Counted from the stretch's first letter, positions 17,434 through 29,199 are shown. The stretch is DNA of 64,000 nt from Sphingopyxis sp. OAS728 (GCF_014873485.1 NZ_JADBDT010000001.1:1054001-1118000); one strand, 5' to 3'. Notes: generated by a model from the letters alone, not told the origin. Program-made: numbers and translations.

Positions 17434-18363
17434 TTGCGACTTATTACCGGCCCCTCCCTCGCCGCGCTTCTCGCCGCGCTCCTCGCGGCGGTCCCCGCTC
17501 ATGCCGCGCCCAAGCCGGCGGATGCCCCCGGCACCATCGCCGAACGCGATCGCGCCGACGCCGGTCCGCGCGCCGTCCAGCTTCTCCTCGCGCAAAAGGA
17601 GATCGAGACCAGCTTCGATGTCGGCCGCGTTGCCGCCGCTTATGGGGGCGGAATCCTTGACTCGCTGATCATCAGCGCAATGGACAATAAAAAGCAGGTC
17701 ATGACCGCCAATCTGCGCGAAAAAGCGCTGGTCACGGTGCGTCCGCTGCACGCCGCACTCGCCTCCTTCGACGTCGATGCCCTCGCGCTCACCACGACGC
17801 AGGCGGCGTTGGCGAAGCCCGGCTGGCTCAATCCGCTGCCGTTCGCGGTTACCAAGGATGCCTCGCCCGCTGTCCGCTCGGCGTTCGTCGCGGGCGCCGA
17901 AACGCCCGGGCTCGCCCTCGTCGCCTATCGCTACGACCTGTCCCCCGACTTCACGCAAATCCGCGTCACCGCCGACATCGCGCTGGCACGCAAGCCGGCC
18001 GCGAAAGGTGGCAAGCCGCCCACCACGGCCAGCGACTTTTATCGCCAGCGCATCGCCAGCATCGTCCAGTTGGGCAAGCGCTCATACGAGCATGGCGACA
18101 ATGTCGCGCAGTGGAGCGCCGACGACGGAAAGCTGGCCCGCACGGCGCTGACGACCGCCTTTGCGGAGATCGAGCGGCTCATTCCCTATGCGCTTGCCCT
18201 CGGCCCGGCTGACGTCGCGCGCTTTACCGCCAAAAATCGCGAAAAAGCGTTCGCGGCGGGCCTCTATGCGCCGCTTGTCGAACGCGCGGCCGACGGTTCG
18301 GACGCCGTGCTGATCTGGTCGAACGGCCTCGTCCATATCCGGACGCTGCCCGCGGGCAGCTAG
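17434..18363 (+). CDS. Secreted hypothetical protein (TTG start)
   Basis: A 309-residue protein beginning at a TTG codon, supported by GGAG seven bases ahead and by the signal peptide that starts there (ending PAHAAP). The mature part is mixed alpha/beta with no cysteine motif or known domain that I recognise. It is the third secreted protein in a row on this strand. Its stop codon overlaps that of the convergent amidohydrolase in the four bases CTAG. Confidence 0.6.
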   Translation: MRLITGPSLAALLAALLAAVPAHAAPKPADAPGTIAERDRADAGPRAVQLLLAQKEIETSFDVGRVAAAYGGGILDSLIISAMDNKKQVMTANLREKALVTVRPLHAALASFDVDALALTTTQAALAKPGWLNPLPFAVTKDASPAVRSAFVAGAETPGLALVAYRYDLSPDFTQIRVTADIALARKPAAKGGKPPTTASDFYRQRIASIVQLGKRSYEHGDNVAQWSADDGKLARTALTTAFAEIERLIPYALALGPADVARFTAKNREKAFAAGLYAPLVERAADGSDAVLIWSNGLVHIRTLPAGS

Positions 18364-19700
18364 GGCATCACACGCGATGCGGCGACGCTGCCCAGCATCG
18401 CATCCAGCGCCGCCCGGTCGTACCAGCGTTCGCCGGCCATCACGCCCAGCGGCGCGCGCAGCGTGGCCGGCTTCTCCAACGGATTATCCGGCACGAGCAA
18501 AAGGTCTGCCCGATAGCCGGGCGCAATAATGCCGAACTTCGCCGCCCCCGGAACCGTCTTCGCGATAAATTCGCCCGGCGTGCACGTCGCCGCCGACAGC
18601 GCCTGCCACGGCGTCAGTCCCGCCGCCAGCATCGAGTCGATCTCGCCGTGCAGCGCGAACCCGGGCACCAGCCCCGGAATCGACGGCGCATCGCCCCCGG
18701 TGATCAGCGGCACGCCCGCGTCGGCCATCGCCTTCACGAAGCGCGCCTCGAACGCCACGCGCCGCGACAGGTCGACCGCCTTTTTCTGATAGCCCGACCG
18801 CGTCCAGTCGATCCGGTCGCCCGGCTCCAGATAGCGCGCCTCGGGCGCGGCGAGATAGGCTTTCACGACATCGGGCTTGCCGAACTGCGCCGCGATCGTG
18901 CGATAGGTGAAGAGGTCCGACGTCACGAACGTCCCGTTCGCCCTCACCAGCGCGACCGCCTCGGCAATCCGCGCGTCGGCGGGCGGCGCCTGCTGGTCGT
19001 CCGCGGGCGGTTCGGGGAAGAAGCCGTAAAAGAATTCCTCGACGTGCGCGACCATCGCCTGCCCCGCCGCCAGCTGCTTCGCGAGCCCGACCGCCGCGAC
19101 ATTATGCCCGACGACGCCGATCCCCTGCGCCTTCGCTTCTTCGGCGAGCGCCGCGAACGCCTCGGCCGAAAGATTGGTATAAACCTTCATGAAGCTGTAG
19201 CCGTTGGCCTTCGCGAGCCGCACGATCGCGCGCGCCTCCTCGGGCGTCCGTACGACGAAATGCCCATATTGCGGGTCGCCATCGACCACGAAGGCGGCAA
19301 AAATCTGCGGTCCCGCAATATCGCCCTTGGCGACGCCCAGCCGGATGCGCCCGACGAAGGCATTGGTCGCCTCGCCCATGTTGAGCATCGTCGTCACGCC
19401 ATTGGCAAGCAACAGCGCCAGGTCGTCGCGGCTCGTCACATGATTGTGCATATCGGCGAGCCCCGGCACCAGCCACGCACCCTTGCCGTCCACCACCGGC
19501 GTGCCTGCGGGCAGCTTCGCCTTGATGCCGATGCTCGCGATCTTGCCATCGGTGACGATCACCGTCGTCCGCGAGATCACGCGCTCGCGGTCCATCGGCA
19601 CGACATTGACGTCGGTGAACACGATCGTTTCCGCCCGCGCGAGCCCCGCGCCGGCGACCAGCAGCCAGAGGATCAGGAGCGCGCGAAAAACCGCGCGCAT
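18360..19700 (-). CDS. Secreted amidohydrolase family protein
   Basis: Metal-dependent hydrolase of 446 residues with a signal peptide (ending GLARAE), so periplasmic. The TIM-barrel ligands are visible: HNH in DMHNHVTS, a Lys in FMKVYT that could be carbamylated, His in VVGHN and VAHVEEF, and Asp in TGGDAPS. This arrangement fits the imidazolonepropionase-like or prolidase-like amidohydrolases common in sphingomonads; the substrate is unknown. It starts two bases after the gatB stop and so is co-transcribed with gatCAB. Confidence 0.85.
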   Translation of the reverse strand: MRAVFRALLILWLLVAGAGLARAETIVFTDVNVVPMDRERVISRTTVIVTDGKIASIGIKAKLPAGTPVVDGKGAWLVPGLADMHNHVTSRDDLALLLANGVTTMLNMGEATNAFVGRIRLGVAKGDIAGPQIFAAFVVDGDPQYGHFVVRTPEEARAIVRLAKANGYSFMKVYTNLSAEAFAALAEEAKAQGIGVVGHNVAAVGLAKQLAAGQAMVAHVEEFFYGFFPEPPADDQQAPPADARIAEAVALVRANGTFVTSDLFTYRTIAAQFGKPDVVKAYLAAPEARYLEPGDRIDWTRSGYQKKAVDLSRRVAFEARFVKAMADAGVPLITGGDAPSIPGLVPGFALHGEIDSMLAAGLTPWQALSAATCTPGEFIAKTVPGAAKFGIIAPGYRADLLLVPDNPLEKPATLRAPLGVMAGERWYDRAALDAMLGSVAASRVMP

Positions 19701-19702
19701 CC

Positions 19703-21169
19703 TCAGCCCAGCGCCTTCTTCAGCAACTCGTTGACGACCTGCGGGTTCGCCTTGCCCTGCATCGCCTTCATCGTCTGCCCGACGAAGAAGCCGAACAGCG
19801 CTTCCTTGCCGCCCTTATACTGCTCGACCTTGTCGGCATTGGCGGTCAGGATCTTGGCGATTTCGGCTTCGATCGCGCCGGTGTCGCTCGTCTGCTTCAG
19901 CCCGTCGCGCTCGACGATCACGCCCGCGGCATCGCCGCTTTCGAGCATCTTTTCGAACACCTGTTTGGCGATCGTCCCCGAAATCGTGCCGTCGGCGACG
20001 AGGCCGAGCAGTTCGCCTGCCTGCGCCGGCGTGACCGGGCAATCCTCGAAGCTCTTGCCGAGGCGGTTGAGCGCCCCGAACAGCTCGCTCGAAACCCAGT
20101 TCGCCGCCGCGGCCGGCTTCGCGCCGGTTTCCAGCAGCGTATCGAACCACAGCGCGCTCTCGACCTCGGCCGTCAGCACGTCGGCGTTATAGGCCGAAAT
20201 CCCTGCTGCGAGATAACGAGCCCGCTTGGCGTCCGGCAGTTCGGGCAAGGACTCGCGACACTCGGCGAGAAACGCATCGTCGAGCTCGAGCGGCAACAGG
20301 TCGGGATCGGGGAAGTAGCGGTAATCATGCGCATCTTCCTTCGACCGCATCGAGCGCGTCTCGTTGCGGTCGGGGTCGTAAAGCCGCGTTTCCTGCACCA
20401 CCGTGCCGCCGCTTTCGATCAGCTCGACCTGGCGCTTCGCCTCACCCTCGATCACCGCCATCACGAAGCGCACCGAATTGACATTCTTCGTCTCGGTGCG
20501 CGTGCCGAATTCGTCACCGGGCTTGCGGACCGACACGTTGACGTCGGCGCGCATCGAGCCCTCTTCCATATTGCCGTCGCACGAGCCGACATAGCGCAAG
20601 ATCGAACGCAGCTTGCGCACATAGGCGCCGGCTTCGGCGGGCGAGCGCATGTCGGGGCGCGAGACGATCTCCATCAGCGCGACGCCCGAACGGTTAAGGT
20701 CGACGTAGGACATCGTCGGATGCTGGTCGTGCATCAGCTTGCCGGCGTCCTGTTCGACATGGATACGCTCGATCCCGATGCGCTTGGGTTCGGCAATCCC
20801 GGCCTTCTCATCTTCCTCGATCATCAGCGAACCTTCGCCGACAAGCGGATGATAAAGCTGCGAAATCTGGTAGCCCTGCGGCAAGTCGGCATAGAAATAA
20901 TTCTTGCGGTCGAACCGCGACCATTTGTTGATCTCGGCCTCGATCGCCATGCCCGTGCGCACCGCCTGGCGGATGCACTCGCGGTTCGGTACCGGCAGCA
21001 TCCCCGGCATCGCGGCGTCGACCAGCGACACCTGCGTGTTCGGCTCGGCCCCGAACGCCGTCGCGGCGCCCGAGAACAACTTGGCGTTGGAGGTGACCTG
21101 CGCATGGACCTCGAGGCCGATCACGACCTCCCACTCGCCGGTTTCGCCCTTGATGCGATAATCGCTCAT
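19703..21169 (-). CDS. gatB: Asp-tRNA(Asn)/Glu-tRNA(Gln) amidotransferase subunit B
   Basis: The tRNA-binding and kinase subunit of GatCAB, which converts misacylated Glu-tRNA(Gln) or Asp-tRNA(Asn) to the correct form. Of 488 residues, the N-terminal cradle begins [14 protein letters not shown] and includes [13 protein letters not shown]. The C-terminal YqeY-like tail ends with [20 protein letters not shown]. The start at 21169 (MSDYRIKG) lies one base after the gatA stop; a further upstream frame runs into gatA. Confidence 0.97.
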   Translation of the reverse strand: MSDYRIKGETGEWEVVIGLEVHAQVTSNAKLFSGAATAFGAEPNTQVSLVDAAMPGMLPVPNRECIRQAVRTGMAIEAEINKWSRFDRKNYFYADLPQGYQISQLYHPLVGEGSLMIEEDEKAGIAEPKRIGIERIHVEQDAGKLMHDQHPTMSYVDLNRSGVALMEIVSRPDMRSPAEAGAYVRKLRSILRYVGSCDGNMEEGSMRADVNVSVRKPGDEFGTRTETKNVNSVRFVMAVIEGEAKRQVELIESGGTVVQETRLYDPDRNETRSMRSKEDAHDYRYFPDPDLLPLELDDAFLAECRESLPELPDAKRARYLAAGISAYNADVLTAEVESALWFDTLLETGAKPAAAANWVSSELFGALNRLGKSFEDCPVTPAQAGELLGLVADGTISGTIAKQVFEKMLESGDAAGVIVERDGLKQTSDTGAIEAEIAKILTANADKVEQYKGGKEALFGFFVGQTMKAMQGKANPQVVNELLKKALG

Positions 21170-21170
21170 C

Positions 21171-22652
21171 TTACCACCACTTCTCGGCGCGCGCGTTGAA
21201 GCCCGCCCGCTCTTCAATTGCCAGACCGGCGTTCAGCACGCCTTGCTCGTCGAACGCCTTGCCGATGATCTGCAAGCCCAGCGGCAGCCCTTCGCGGTTC
21301 AGCGCCGCGGGGACCGACATCGCGGGCAACCCCGCGAGGCTCGCGGGCACCGCGAACACGTCGTTGAGGTACATCGCCAGCGGATCGGCCATCTTCTCGC
21401 CCAGCCCGAACGCCGCCGACGGCGCGGTCGGCGCGAGGATGACGTCGCACACCCCGAACGCTTGTTCGAAATCGCGCGCGATCAGCGTCCGCACCTTCTG
21501 CGCCTGCGTGTAATAGGCGTCGTAGAAGCCCGCCGACAGCACATAGGTGCCGATCATGATGCGGCGCTTGACCTCGGGCCCGAAGCCGTCGGCGCGCGTC
21601 GCGGCATACATGTCCTGCAACCCCGCCTTTTCGGGCAGGTCGCGCAGGCCATAACGCACACCGTCATAGCGCGCGAGGTTCGACGACGCCTCGGCGGGCG
21701 CGATGATATAGTATGCCGGAAGCGCATATTTGGTGTGCGGCAGGCTGATCTCGACGACCTCGGCCCCCGCATCCTTCAGCATCGCGATGCCCGCGTCCCA
21801 CATCGCGTCGATGTCGGGATCGATGCCCTCCAATCGATATTCCTTGGGAATACCGACCTTCTTGCCCTTGAGATCGCTCGACAAAGCCGCTTCCCAATTG
21901 GGTACGGCCATGTTCAGGCTCGTCGCGTCCTTGGGATCGAAGCCCGCCATATTTTCGAGCATGATCGCGCAATCCTTGACGTCGCGCGCCATCGGTCCCG
22001 CCTGATCGAGCGAGCTTGCGAACGCCACGATGCCCCAGCGTGAGCAGCGGCCATAGGTCGGCTTGATCCCCGAAATCCCCACGAAGGCCGCAGGCTGGCG
22101 GATCGAGCCGCCGGTATCGGTCCCCGTCGCCGCGGGGCAGAGTCGCGCCGCGATCGCCGACGAAGAGCCGCCCGACGACCCGCCCGGCGCGAGCGCGGCA
22201 TTGCCGCCATCCTTGCGCTTCCAGGGCGAGATCACATTGCCGAAATAGCTCGTCTCGTTCGACGACCCCATCGCGAACTGATCAAGGTTGAGCTTGCCGA
22301 GCATGCCGCAACCCGCGTCCCACAATTTCTGCGAAACGGTGGATTCATATCGCGGCACGAAACCTTCGAGCATATGGCTCGCGGCGGTCGTCTGGACGCC
22401 GTTCGTCGCGAACAGGTCCTTCATCCCGATCGGCACGCCCGACAGCGGCTTCAGCGTTCCCGCCGAACGGTCGGCGTCGGCCACTTTCGCCGCCGCAATC
22501 GCATGCTCGGGCGTTTCGACGATAAACGCATTGAGCGCCTTGGCGCCCGCGACGTTGGCGTTGAACGCCTCGGCGACCTCGACGGCCGAAAAATCGCCCG
22601 CGCGGTGCCCGTCGCGGATCTCGGCGACGGTCAGGTTGGTCAGTTCGGTCAT
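21171..22652 (-). CDS. gatA: Asp-tRNA(Asn)/Glu-tRNA(Gln) amidotransferase subunit A
   Basis: Glutaminase subunit of GatCAB, 493 residues, of the amidase-signature family. The Lys in [14 protein letters not shown], the Ser of GGSSGGSS and the cis-Ser region [10 protein letters not shown] give the Ser-cisSer-Lys triad. It lies between gatC and gatB. Its ATG overlaps the gatC stop by one base (TAATG), which fixes the start. Confidence 0.97.
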   Translation of the reverse strand: MTELTNLTVAEIRDGHRAGDFSAVEVAEAFNANVAGAKALNAFIVETPEHAIAAAKVADADRSAGTLKPLSGVPIGMKDLFATNGVQTTAASHMLEGFVPRYESTVSQKLWDAGCGMLGKLNLDQFAMGSSNETSYFGNVISPWKRKDGGNAALAPGGSSGGSSSAIAARLCPAATGTDTGGSIRQPAAFVGISGIKPTYGRCSRWGIVAFASSLDQAGPMARDVKDCAIMLENMAGFDPKDATSLNMAVPNWEAALSSDLKGKKVGIPKEYRLEGIDPDIDAMWDAGIAMLKDAGAEVVEISLPHTKYALPAYYIIAPAEASSNLARYDGVRYGLRDLPEKAGLQDMYAATRADGFGPEVKRRIMIGTYVLSAGFYDAYYTQAQKVRTLIARDFEQAFGVCDVILAPTAPSAAFGLGEKMADPLAMYLNDVFAVPASLAGLPAMSVPAALNREGLPLGLQIIGKAFDEQGVLNAGLAIEERAGFNARAEKWW

Positions 22653-22954
22653 TATTCGATTACCTTGGGAACGCCAAAAAAGCCGTGCTGCGGCGCCGGC
22701 GCGTTGGCGAGAATATCGTCGCGGCGGTTGCCGCCGGTCAGCGGGTCGGCGTCGACGACATCGTCGCGCAGCCGGAGCGTGTTAGGGATCACCGCGGTCA
22801 TCGGTTCGACCCCGGTCACATCGACTTCGCCGAGTTGCTCGACCCAGCCCAAGATGCCGTTCAATTCGCCTTCCATCGCGGCGGCTTCGGCATCGCTGAT
22901 CGCGATGCGCGCCAGCGACGCGATTTTCCTTACTGTTGCCTGATCGATTGCCAT
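22652..22954 (-). CDS. gatC: Asp-tRNA(Asn)/Glu-tRNA(Gln) amidotransferase subunit C
   Basis: Small assembly subunit of GatCAB, 100 residues, normal for the family. Typical segments are [13 protein letters not shown] at the N terminus and LRDDVV followed by [11 protein letters not shown] at the C terminus. The start at 22954 is MAIDQATV; the open frame continues upstream but without homology. First gene of gatC-gatA-gatB-amidohydrolase. Confidence 0.95.
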   Translation of the reverse strand: MAIDQATVRKIASLARIAISDAEAAAMEGELNGILGWVEQLGEVDVTGVEPMTAVIPNTLRLRDDVVDADPLTGGNRRDDILANAPAPQHGFFGVPKVIE

Positions 22955-23027
22955 TCTCTGTGCCTTTACGGGAGAAGCTGCGCCGCTAGCATCCTCCCCA
23001 GCCCGCTTCAAGGCAGGCGCGCGATTC

Positions 23028-24809
23028 TCACTCGAAATCCTCGCCCAGCGGCTTGCCGTTCACGAACACCTGCCGCCGCGCGACCGGCCGCACCTCGATC
23101 ACTCCCTTTTCGACCTCGTCGTTCGTCGGCCCCTCGGCCACCGCGCCGCCGGAGAAACCCTGATAATTCTCCTGCCAGCTCTTCGTCTTTGCATCGCGCG
23201 CGAACAGCACGACATTATTGCCGCGCCCGATCACAACCATGCGGTCCGTTCCTAATATATAGGCGGCACATGGCGCCGTGCGGCACTGCCCGCGATCCTC
23301 GATTGCCTTATAGGCATCGGCGTCCAACGCCTGTCCGGCGGGAAGCACGCGCACCTTGTCGCGGATCGGCTTTGCCCCGTAAGAGACATCGGCGGCATCG
23401 ACAGACTCACCGGGAATATTGAGATCCCAGCGATTCTTGGTTTCGAGCGCCCATTTCGCAAGCTCTGCCTTCGCTTTGTCGGGCGATCTGGCAATCTTCG
23501 CCAACGCCTTGCGCCCGCTCGGTCCGAAATCGAACGCCATCGCCGCCCAGTCGAACTTGTCGGCCTTTACCGTCCCGTTCTGCAGCCGCGCGAGCTGATC
23601 GCGCGTCGAGATCGCGCCGAAATCCATGACCGGCAGCGCAAGGAACAGCGCGAGCAGCATCATTCCGATCGCTAGCTTCTGCTGCAAGGGCCGCAGCCAG
23701 TCGTCGAAGTCCCACCTGCCCTTCACCGCCGCCCACAGCCCGGCAAAGCCATAGGCGAGCGCGATCATCGCCGCGATCGCGCCCCAGATGCGCTCGGGAG
23801 TCCAGCCATATTGGATCACGCGCAAATGCATCGAATAGAAAGCGATGATCGCCAGCGGCAGCACCGCGACGACGAGCACCGCCGCCGCGCCGTGCAGGAA
23901 ACGGTTGCCCGACCGCTCCTCGCGCCCGTTGCCGATCACCGCATTGGCGAGCAGTACGGCAAAGGCGGCCGCACCCATCATCAGCGCGGCGGTCGAAAAG
24001 CCTGATTCCCAGAGCGGCTTCAGTCCGGTGCCCGCGAGCGACAGCAGGAACAGCGCTACCGCGACCGCCAGCACCGGCGCCAGCACCGCAAGGACGATCA
24101 TCACCAGCTTCTGGAGCGTCGCGACCAGCTTGTCGCGCTCGCGAAGCAGCCCGACCGCACCGCCGAACGCCGCGCCCGCGAGCATCCACGGGAACCAGCC
24201 GGTCTCGAACGCTTCCACGACCAGGTTGATGCCGATCAGCTTGAACATCTGCCCGATCAGCAGCACGAGCAGGAAGGTCAGCCCGGTGAAGGCCAGCCCC
24301 GCCGCGCCGATCACCGCGTCGGTCCACGCATGGCTGTGCAATCGCTCGTAAGGCATCTGCCACAGCTTCCAGAAACGCCAGTCGGGCGCGACGTCGCGCC
24401 GCGTCTGGAACAACGGCGTCGCGATCAGCACCGCGAGCAGTCCCGACCAGAAAGGCCATTCGAACACCGACGCGTTGACGTTATACCCGACCGAGGTCCA
24501 GACAATCAGGGCGATCACCACGCCCCACGCCAAAGCGAAGCCGAGCGCCCATAGCCAGCGGCGCAATTCCACCCCGAGCACGAACACCAGGGTCGACACC
24601 GTGATGAACGCCGCCAGCGCGTTGCGCCCCGGGTCATGGTCGGGGTCGTAGCGCCAGTCGATCGTCAGGTGAAAGGCGAGCCCCGCGAGTGCGCAGATCG
24701 CCGCCATGATCCACGGTCGCTGCGGCCAGGGCAGATCGCTGGCGTCGAGGCGGGCCGAGACGGGCGGAGCCGAATCGGGGGCGGACACGGTTGCGGCAGC
24801 ATCGGTCAT
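23028..24809 (-). CDS. DUF4153 domain membrane protein
   Basis: An integral membrane protein of about 593 residues with roughly 11-12 hydrophobic helices in the first 420 residues, then a soluble domain of about 170 residues containing a Cys pair (GQCRTAPC). The helical part fits DUF4153, a family of unknown role. No ribosome-binding site stands out; the start could be 24809 (MTDAAAT) or 24815 (MGMTD). The gene is divergent from the DUF3089 gene with under 70 bases between starts, and gatC begins 73 bases downstream on the same strand. Confidence 0.75.
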   Translation of the reverse strand: MTDAAATVSAPDSAPPVSARLDASDLPWPQRPWIMAAICALAGLAFHLTIDWRYDPDHDPGRNALAAFITVSTLVFVLGVELRRWLWALGFALAWGVVIALIVWTSVGYNVNASVFEWPFWSGLLAVLIATPLFQTRRDVAPDWRFWKLWQMPYERLHSHAWTDAVIGAAGLAFTGLTFLLVLLIGQMFKLIGINLVVEAFETGWFPWMLAGAAFGGAVGLLRERDKLVATLQKLVMIVLAVLAPVLAVAVALFLLSLAGTGLKPLWESGFSTAALMMGAAAFAVLLANAVIGNGREERSGNRFLHGAAAVLVVAVLPLAIIAFYSMHLRVIQYGWTPERIWGAIAAMIALAYGFAGLWAAVKGRWDFDDWLRPLQQKLAIGMMLLALFLALPVMDFGAISTRDQLARLQNGTVKADKFDWAAMAFDFGPSGRKALAKIARSPDKAKAELAKWALETKNRWDLNIPGESVDAADVSYGAKPIRDKVRVLPAGQALDADAYKAIEDRGQCRTAPCAAYILGTDRMVVIGRGNNVVLFARDAKTKSWQENYQGFSGGAVAEGPTNDEVEKGVIEVRPVARRQVFVNGKPLGEDFE

Positions 24810-24876
24810 GCCCATATCTGGGCTTGTTTCGCGGCGCACGGCAAGCCAAAGCTGCGCCGCACTCTCCCCCGACCGC

Positions 24877-26172
24877 ATGGAGCGCCTTTTGGCCCGCAAA
24901 TTTCTCTACGTCATCGCTGCCATCATCCTGCTGATCCTCGCCGCCGGGGTCGTGTACCAGCTCTTCCCGGGCTGGATCGCGCGCACCGCCTTCGTCCCCA
25001 GCACCGAATTCAAGCCGCAGGCCGCGGTCGCGCCCAACGCCTATGACGACCCCAAAATGTGGTTCGCGCGCCCGGGCATGGAAAAAGACCCGTCGGCCTG
25101 GCGCCCCGCCGCCGACGGCAGCGAGACCCCCGGCACCGGAGATACCAAGACGGGCGGCCAGCTCATACCGCCCGCCAAAGCCGCGCAGACGACCGATGCG
25201 GCCCCCTTCCCCAAGGGTGACGCCGCGGTCTTCTTCGTCCACCCGACGAGCTATTACAGCCGCTCGAGCTGGAACGCGCCGCTCGAGGACCGCGATTCCG
25301 ACCACCGCGCGAACCTCTTCGTACAAGGCATGGCGAGCGCCTTTGCCGACGCGGGCGAAATCTGGGCGCCGCGCTATCGCCAGGCGACGCTCGGCGCTTT
25401 CCTCGCCGAGGATCGCGTCACCGCGGGCAAGGCGATCGATTCGGCCTATCGCGACGTTGAGGAAGCCTTCGACGCCTTCCTCGCCGCGCAGCCGAAGAAT
25501 AAACCGATCATCCTCGCCGGCCACAGCCAGGGCGCGCTCCACCTCACCACCTTGCTCAAGACGCGGATCGCGGGCACGCCGCTCGCAAAACGCATCGTCG
25601 CGGCCTATGTCATCGGCTGGCCGATCAGCCTCGACACCGACATCGCCGGCCTCGGCCTGCCCGCGTGCCAGACGCCTGATCAAAAGGGCTGCATCCTCGG
25701 CTGGGCCAGTTTCGCTGACCCCGCCGACCCGATCATGGTCACCGATGCCTATGACGGCACGATCGGCTTCGACGGCCGCCCGCGCGCGGGAACGCGGATG
25801 CTCTGCACCAACCCGCTCACCGGCATCCCCGACACCGAGGCGCCGCCCGCAGCCAATATCGGCACGCTGAAACCGACCGAAGGCTTCAAGTCGGGATCGC
25901 TGATCGCGGGCAAGATCGGCGCCAAATGCGACGACACGCGCGGCTTCCTGATGATCGGCGACGCCGAGATTGCGAAAAATTACGTCGTCGCGGGCTATGT
26001 GCTGCCGGGCAACAATTATCACGTCTACGACATCACCCTCTTCTGGGCGAACGTCCGCGCCGACGCGCTCCGCCGCCTCGCGACCTATGAAGGCAAGCCG
26101 TCGCCGGTGCCGCCCGCCGCGGCGCCGACGCCTCCTCCGCCCGCCCCTGCAACCGCCGCGCCGAAATCCTGA
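24877..26172 (+). CDS. DUF3089 family alpha/beta-hydrolase-like protein
   Basis: A 431-residue protein with one N-terminal membrane anchor ([20 protein letters not shown]) and a periplasmic alpha/beta-hydrolase-like domain. [10 protein letters not shown] and the nucleophile elbow AGHSQGAL are visible, matching DUF3089. The C terminus is a Pro/Ala tail. The role in the family is not established. It heads the run DUF3089-ruvX-DUF1294-pyrB-pyrC', with ruvX only two bases beyond its stop. The frame is open upstream, but the anchor begins at this methionine. Confidence 0.78.
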   Translation: MERLLARKFLYVIAAIILLILAAGVVYQLFPGWIARTAFVPSTEFKPQAAVAPNAYDDPKMWFARPGMEKDPSAWRPAADGSETPGTGDTKTGGQLIPPAKAAQTTDAAPFPKGDAAVFFVHPTSYYSRSSWNAPLEDRDSDHRANLFVQGMASAFADAGEIWAPRYRQATLGAFLAEDRVTAGKAIDSAYRDVEEAFDAFLAAQPKNKPIILAGHSQGALHLTTLLKTRIAGTPLAKRIVAAYVIGWPISLDTDIAGLGLPACQTPDQKGCILGWASFADPADPIMVTDAYDGTIGFDGRPRAGTRMLCTNPLTGIPDTEAPPAANIGTLKPTEGFKSGSLIAGKIGAKCDDTRGFLMIGDAEIAKNYVVAGYVLPGNNYHVYDITLFWANVRADALRRLATYEGKPSPVPPAAAPTPPPPAPATAAPKS

Positions 26173-26174
26173 CG

Positions 26175-26636
26175 ATGATCACCACCGCCGCCCCCGAATT
26201 CGCCGCCCACTTCCCGAACGGCGGCCGTCTCGCGGGCCTCGACGTCGGCACCAAGACCATCGGCGTCGCCTTCTGCGACACGAACTGGAGCTTCGCGACC
26301 CCCGACAAGACGATCATCCGCAAGAAATTCTCGGTCGATCTCGAAACGCTGAAAGCGCTCATCGCGCAGCATAATATCGTCGGCCTCGTCGTCGGCCTGC
26401 CGCTCAACATGGACGGCACCGACAGCCCGCGCACCCAGAGCACCCGCGCCTTCGCGCGCAACCTCGCCCCACTTGCCCTGCCCCTCCTCCTCTGGGACGA
26501 ACGCTGGTCGACCGCCGCGGTCGAACGCGCGATGATCGCCGCCGACGTCAGCCGTGCCAAGCGCGCCGAACGCGTCGACAGCGCCGCCGCCGCCTTCATC
26601 CTGCAGGGCGCGATCGACGCGCTGATCCGCCAATAG
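26175..26636 (+). CDS. ruvX: Putative Holliday junction resolvase / pre-16S rRNA nuclease
   Basis: YqgF/RuvX family nuclease of 153 residues with an RNase H-like fold. The acidic residues are in [12 protein letters not shown], in [10 protein letters not shown], and in the C-terminal [13 protein letters not shown]. coli YqgF helps mature the 5' end of 16S rRNA. It lies in a tight operon, with DUF3089 upstream and a DUF1294 gene 10 bases downstream. Confidence 0.93.
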   Translation: MITTAAPEFAAHFPNGGRLAGLDVGTKTIGVAFCDTNWSFATPDKTIIRKKFSVDLETLKALIAQHNIVGLVVGLPLNMDGTDSPRTQSTRAFARNLAPLALPLLLWDERWSTAAVERAMIAADVSRAKRAERVDSAAAAFILQGAIDALIRQ

Positions 26637-26646
26637 CGCCGCGCGG

Positions 26647-26964
26647 TTGAACGAATTTATCGTCTATTGGCTGGTCGCGGCGAACCTAATCGGGTTCGCG
26701 CTGATGATCCTCGACAAGAAATTCGCCCAAGGCGGCGCGCGGCGCATTTCCGAAACCACCCTGCTCGGCTGGGCCCTCCTCGGCGGCGCCATCGGCACCT
26801 TCGCCGCCTCGCGCCTTGTCCGGCACAAGACGCGCAAACAGCCCTTCGCAACGCAGATGATCGCGATCCTGATATTCGAACTCATCATGCTTGCGCTCTG
26901 GTCGTCGGGATTATTGCTCCCGTTCGCTACCTCCGCGCTTGCCAGAATCGCCCCGCCTGCGTAG
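26647..26964 (+). CDS. DUF1294 small membrane protein
   Basis: A 105-residue inner-membrane protein with three hydrophobic helices and the DUF1294-type motif around [30 protein letters not shown] and HKTRKQPF. The reading starts at a TTG codon with no better ATG nearby. It lies between ruvX and pyrB in the same operon. Function unknown in the family. Confidence 0.8.
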   Translation: MNEFIVYWLVAANLIGFALMILDKKFAQGGARRISETTLLGWALLGGAIGTFAASRLVRHKTRKQPFATQMIAILIFELIMLALWSSGLLLPFATSALARIAPPA

Positions 26965-26977
26965 ACGCTCGGCTTTA

Positions 26978-27973
26978 ATGACAAGCTCCACACTCCGACC
27001 CGCCAGCGACTATCCGCCCGGCGGCGATGCCTTTCGCCATCGCCACCTGATCGGCATCGCCCAGCTCACCCCGTGGGAGATTTCCTACGTCCTCGACGCC
27101 GCCGAGGAGTGGGTCGACCTGAACCGTTCGGGCGCGGCCAAGCATGACGACCGGCTCGCGGGCCTGACGATCATCAACGCCTTTTTCGAAAATTCGACGC
27201 GCACTTTGCTGTCGTTCGAAATCGCCGGAAAACGCCTCGGCGCCGACGTCGTCAACATGCACGCCGCACAGTCGAGCGTGAAGAAGGGCGAGACGCTGAT
27301 CGACACCGCGATGACGCTGAACGCGATGCGCGCCGACGCGATGGTGATCCGTCACGGCAGCTCGGGCGCGGTCCAGCTCATCGCCGACAAGGTCGACTGC
27401 CCCGTGCTCAACGCGGGCGACGGCCGCCACGAACATCCGACGCAGGCGCTGCTCGACGCGCTCACCATCCGCCGCCGCCTCGGCCGCGTCGAGGGGCTCA
27501 CCATTGCCATATGTGGAGACGTCCTCCACAGCCGCGTCGCACGCTCGAACATCCTCGCGCTCACCCTGCTCGGCAACGAGGTGCGCGTCGTCGCGCCGCC
27601 GACGCTCACCCCGCCCGCGATGGAGCGGATGCACGTGCGCTGCTTCACCGACATGGACGAAGGCATCAAGGACGCCGACGTCGTGATGATGCTCCGCCTC
27701 CAGAACGAGCGCATGGACGGCGCTTATCTGCCCAGCGCGCGCGAATATCATGCACTCTACGGCCTCACGCCCAAACGCCTCGAAAAAGCGAAGCCCGATG
27801 CCATCGTCATGCACCCCGGCCCGATGAACCGCGGGGTCGAGATCGACAGCAATGTCGCCGACGATCCGGTCCGCTCGACGATCACCGAACAGGTCGAAAT
27901 GGGGGTCGCCGTGCGCATGGCCTGCCTCGACATCCTGACGCGCCGCAAGCGGGGAGTCGTCGGATGGAACTGA
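26978..27973 (+). CDS. pyrB: Aspartate carbamoyltransferase catalytic subunit
   Basis: Second step of pyrimidine synthesis: carbamoyl phosphate plus aspartate gives carbamoyl aspartate. In 331 residues the carbamoyl-phosphate loop [31 protein letters not shown] and the [11 protein letters not shown] loop are present. The ATG at 26978 begins the family-like N terminus. No regulatory pyrI is adjacent; instead the next gene is a degenerate dihydroorotase overlapping by 10 bases, the arrangement of class A ATCases as in Pseudomonas. Confidence 0.97.
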   Translation: MTSSTLRPASDYPPGGDAFRHRHLIGIAQLTPWEISYVLDAAEEWVDLNRSGAAKHDDRLAGLTIINAFFENSTRTLLSFEIAGKRLGADVVNMHAAQSSVKKGETLIDTAMTLNAMRADAMVIRHGSSGAVQLIADKVDCPVLNAGDGRHEHPTQALLDALTIRRRLGRVEGLTIAICGDVLHSRVARSNILALTLLGNEVRVVAPPTLTPPAMERMHVRCFTDMDEGIKDADVVMMLRLQNERMDGAYLPSAREYHALYGLTPKRLEKAKPDAIVMHPGPMNRGVEIDSNVADDPVRSTITEQVEMGVAVRMACLDILTRRKRGVVGWN

Positions 27974-29187
27974 AACCGCTCCACATCGTCAATGCGCAGC
28001 TCATCGACGGCGACACGCCGCGTCCGGGCAGCCTGCTCGTCGCGAAAGGCCGCATCGCCGCGCTCGACCCGACCGAAACCCCCGACGGCACCGAGACAGT
28101 CGACGCCAAGGGCCAATGGCTCGCCCCCGGTATCATCGACCTCGGCGTCTTCGCGACCGACAAGCCCGCCTTCCATTTCGGCGGCATCACGCGCGCCGCG
28201 CTGATGCCCGACAACGGCCCGCTCGACGGCGCCGGGCTTGTCGAACGCGCCGCGAAAGGCGGCAAACCGGACCTCTGGGTCCACCCGCTCGCCGCCGCCA
28301 CGAAAGGTCTCGCAGGCAGCGAACTCGCCGAAATCGGCCTGATGAAACAGGCGGGCGCGCGCGCCATCGCCACCGGCCGCAGCCGCATCGCCGACAGCGG
28401 CGTGATGCGCCGCGTGCTCGCCTACGCCGCCTCGCTCGACCTCGTCACGATCATCCACGCCGAGGACGAAGGCCTCACCGCCGGCGCGGTCGCGACCGAC
28501 GGCGAAATGGCAACGCGCCTCGGCCTCGCCTCCGCCCCCGCCATCGCCGAGGCGATCGCAATCGCGCGCGACCTCGCGCTCGTCGAGGAAACCGGCGCGC
28601 CCGTCCATTTCCGGCAGGTCACCACCGCGCGCGGGCTCGACCTGATCCGCGCCGCCAAGGCAAAGGGCCTGCCCGTCCTCTGCGGCATCACCCCCGCACA
28701 TCTTTTGCTCTCCGACACCGCGATCGGCGATTTCCGCACCTTCGCGCGCCTGTCGCCGCCGCTCCGCTCGGAGGACGATCGCCACGCGTGCCTCGCCGCG
28801 ATCGCCGACGGCACGATCGACATCCTCGCCTCGGGCCACGACCCGCGCGGCCCCGAGGACAAGCGCCTCCCCTTCGCCGAGGCGCTCCCCGGCATGGCAG
28901 GCGCCGAAACTTTGCTCGCGCTTGGGCTGGGTCTCGTCCGCGACGGGCATATCTCGCCGGGCCGCCTCTTCGAGCTGCTCGCCGGCACACCCGCCTGCCT
29001 GCTCGGCGTCGACGCCGGCAAACTCGCGGTGGGCAAGGAAGCCGACCTCATCCTCATCAACGAAGGCGCGCCCTGGCAGGTCGACGCGAAGAAGATGGCC
29101 GCATGGGCGGGCAACACCCCCTTCGACGGCATGCCCGTACAGGGGCGCGCGACAATGATGTGGAAGGGCGGCCAGCGCATCCGCTGA
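27964..29187 (+). CDS. Dihydroorotase-like protein, probably catalytically inactive (PyrC')
   Basis: A 407-residue member of the dihydroorotase family, read from 27964 and overlapping pyrB. The zinc-binding HxH that follows PG-x-ID in active enzymes is missing: the segment reads [10 protein letters not shown] (residues 54-63). His165 in HAED is kept, but the next His site reads [10 protein letters not shown] and the catalytic TDHAPH reads ASGHDPRG (289-296). By analogy with Pseudomonas PyrC' (PyrX), it is most likely a structural partner that holds the PyrB trimers together. An active dihydroorotase should exist elsewhere in the genome. Confidence 0.88.
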   Translation: MELKPLHIVNAQLIDGDTPRPGSLLVAKGRIAALDPTETPDGTETVDAKGQWLAPGIIDLGVFATDKPAFHFGGITRAALMPDNGPLDGAGLVERAAKGGKPDLWVHPLAAATKGLAGSELAEIGLMKQAGARAIATGRSRIADSGVMRRVLAYAASLDLVTIIHAEDEGLTAGAVATDGEMATRLGLASAPAIAEAIAIARDLALVEETGAPVHFRQVTTARGLDLIRAAKAKGLPVLCGITPAHLLLSDTAIGDFRTFARLSPPLRSEDDRHACLAAIADGTIDILASGHDPRGPEDKRLPFAEALPGMAGAETLLALGLGLVRDGHISPGRLFELLAGTPACLLGVDAGKLAVGKEADLILINEGAPWQVDAKKMAAWAGNTPFDGMPVQGRATMMWKGGQRIR

Positions 29188-29199
29188 TCCGGGCTTTAT

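Noticed and set aside
18648..20192. A 514-codon plus-strand ORF over amidohydrolase and gatB
   Set aside because: Antisense to two well-supported genes, with no motif.
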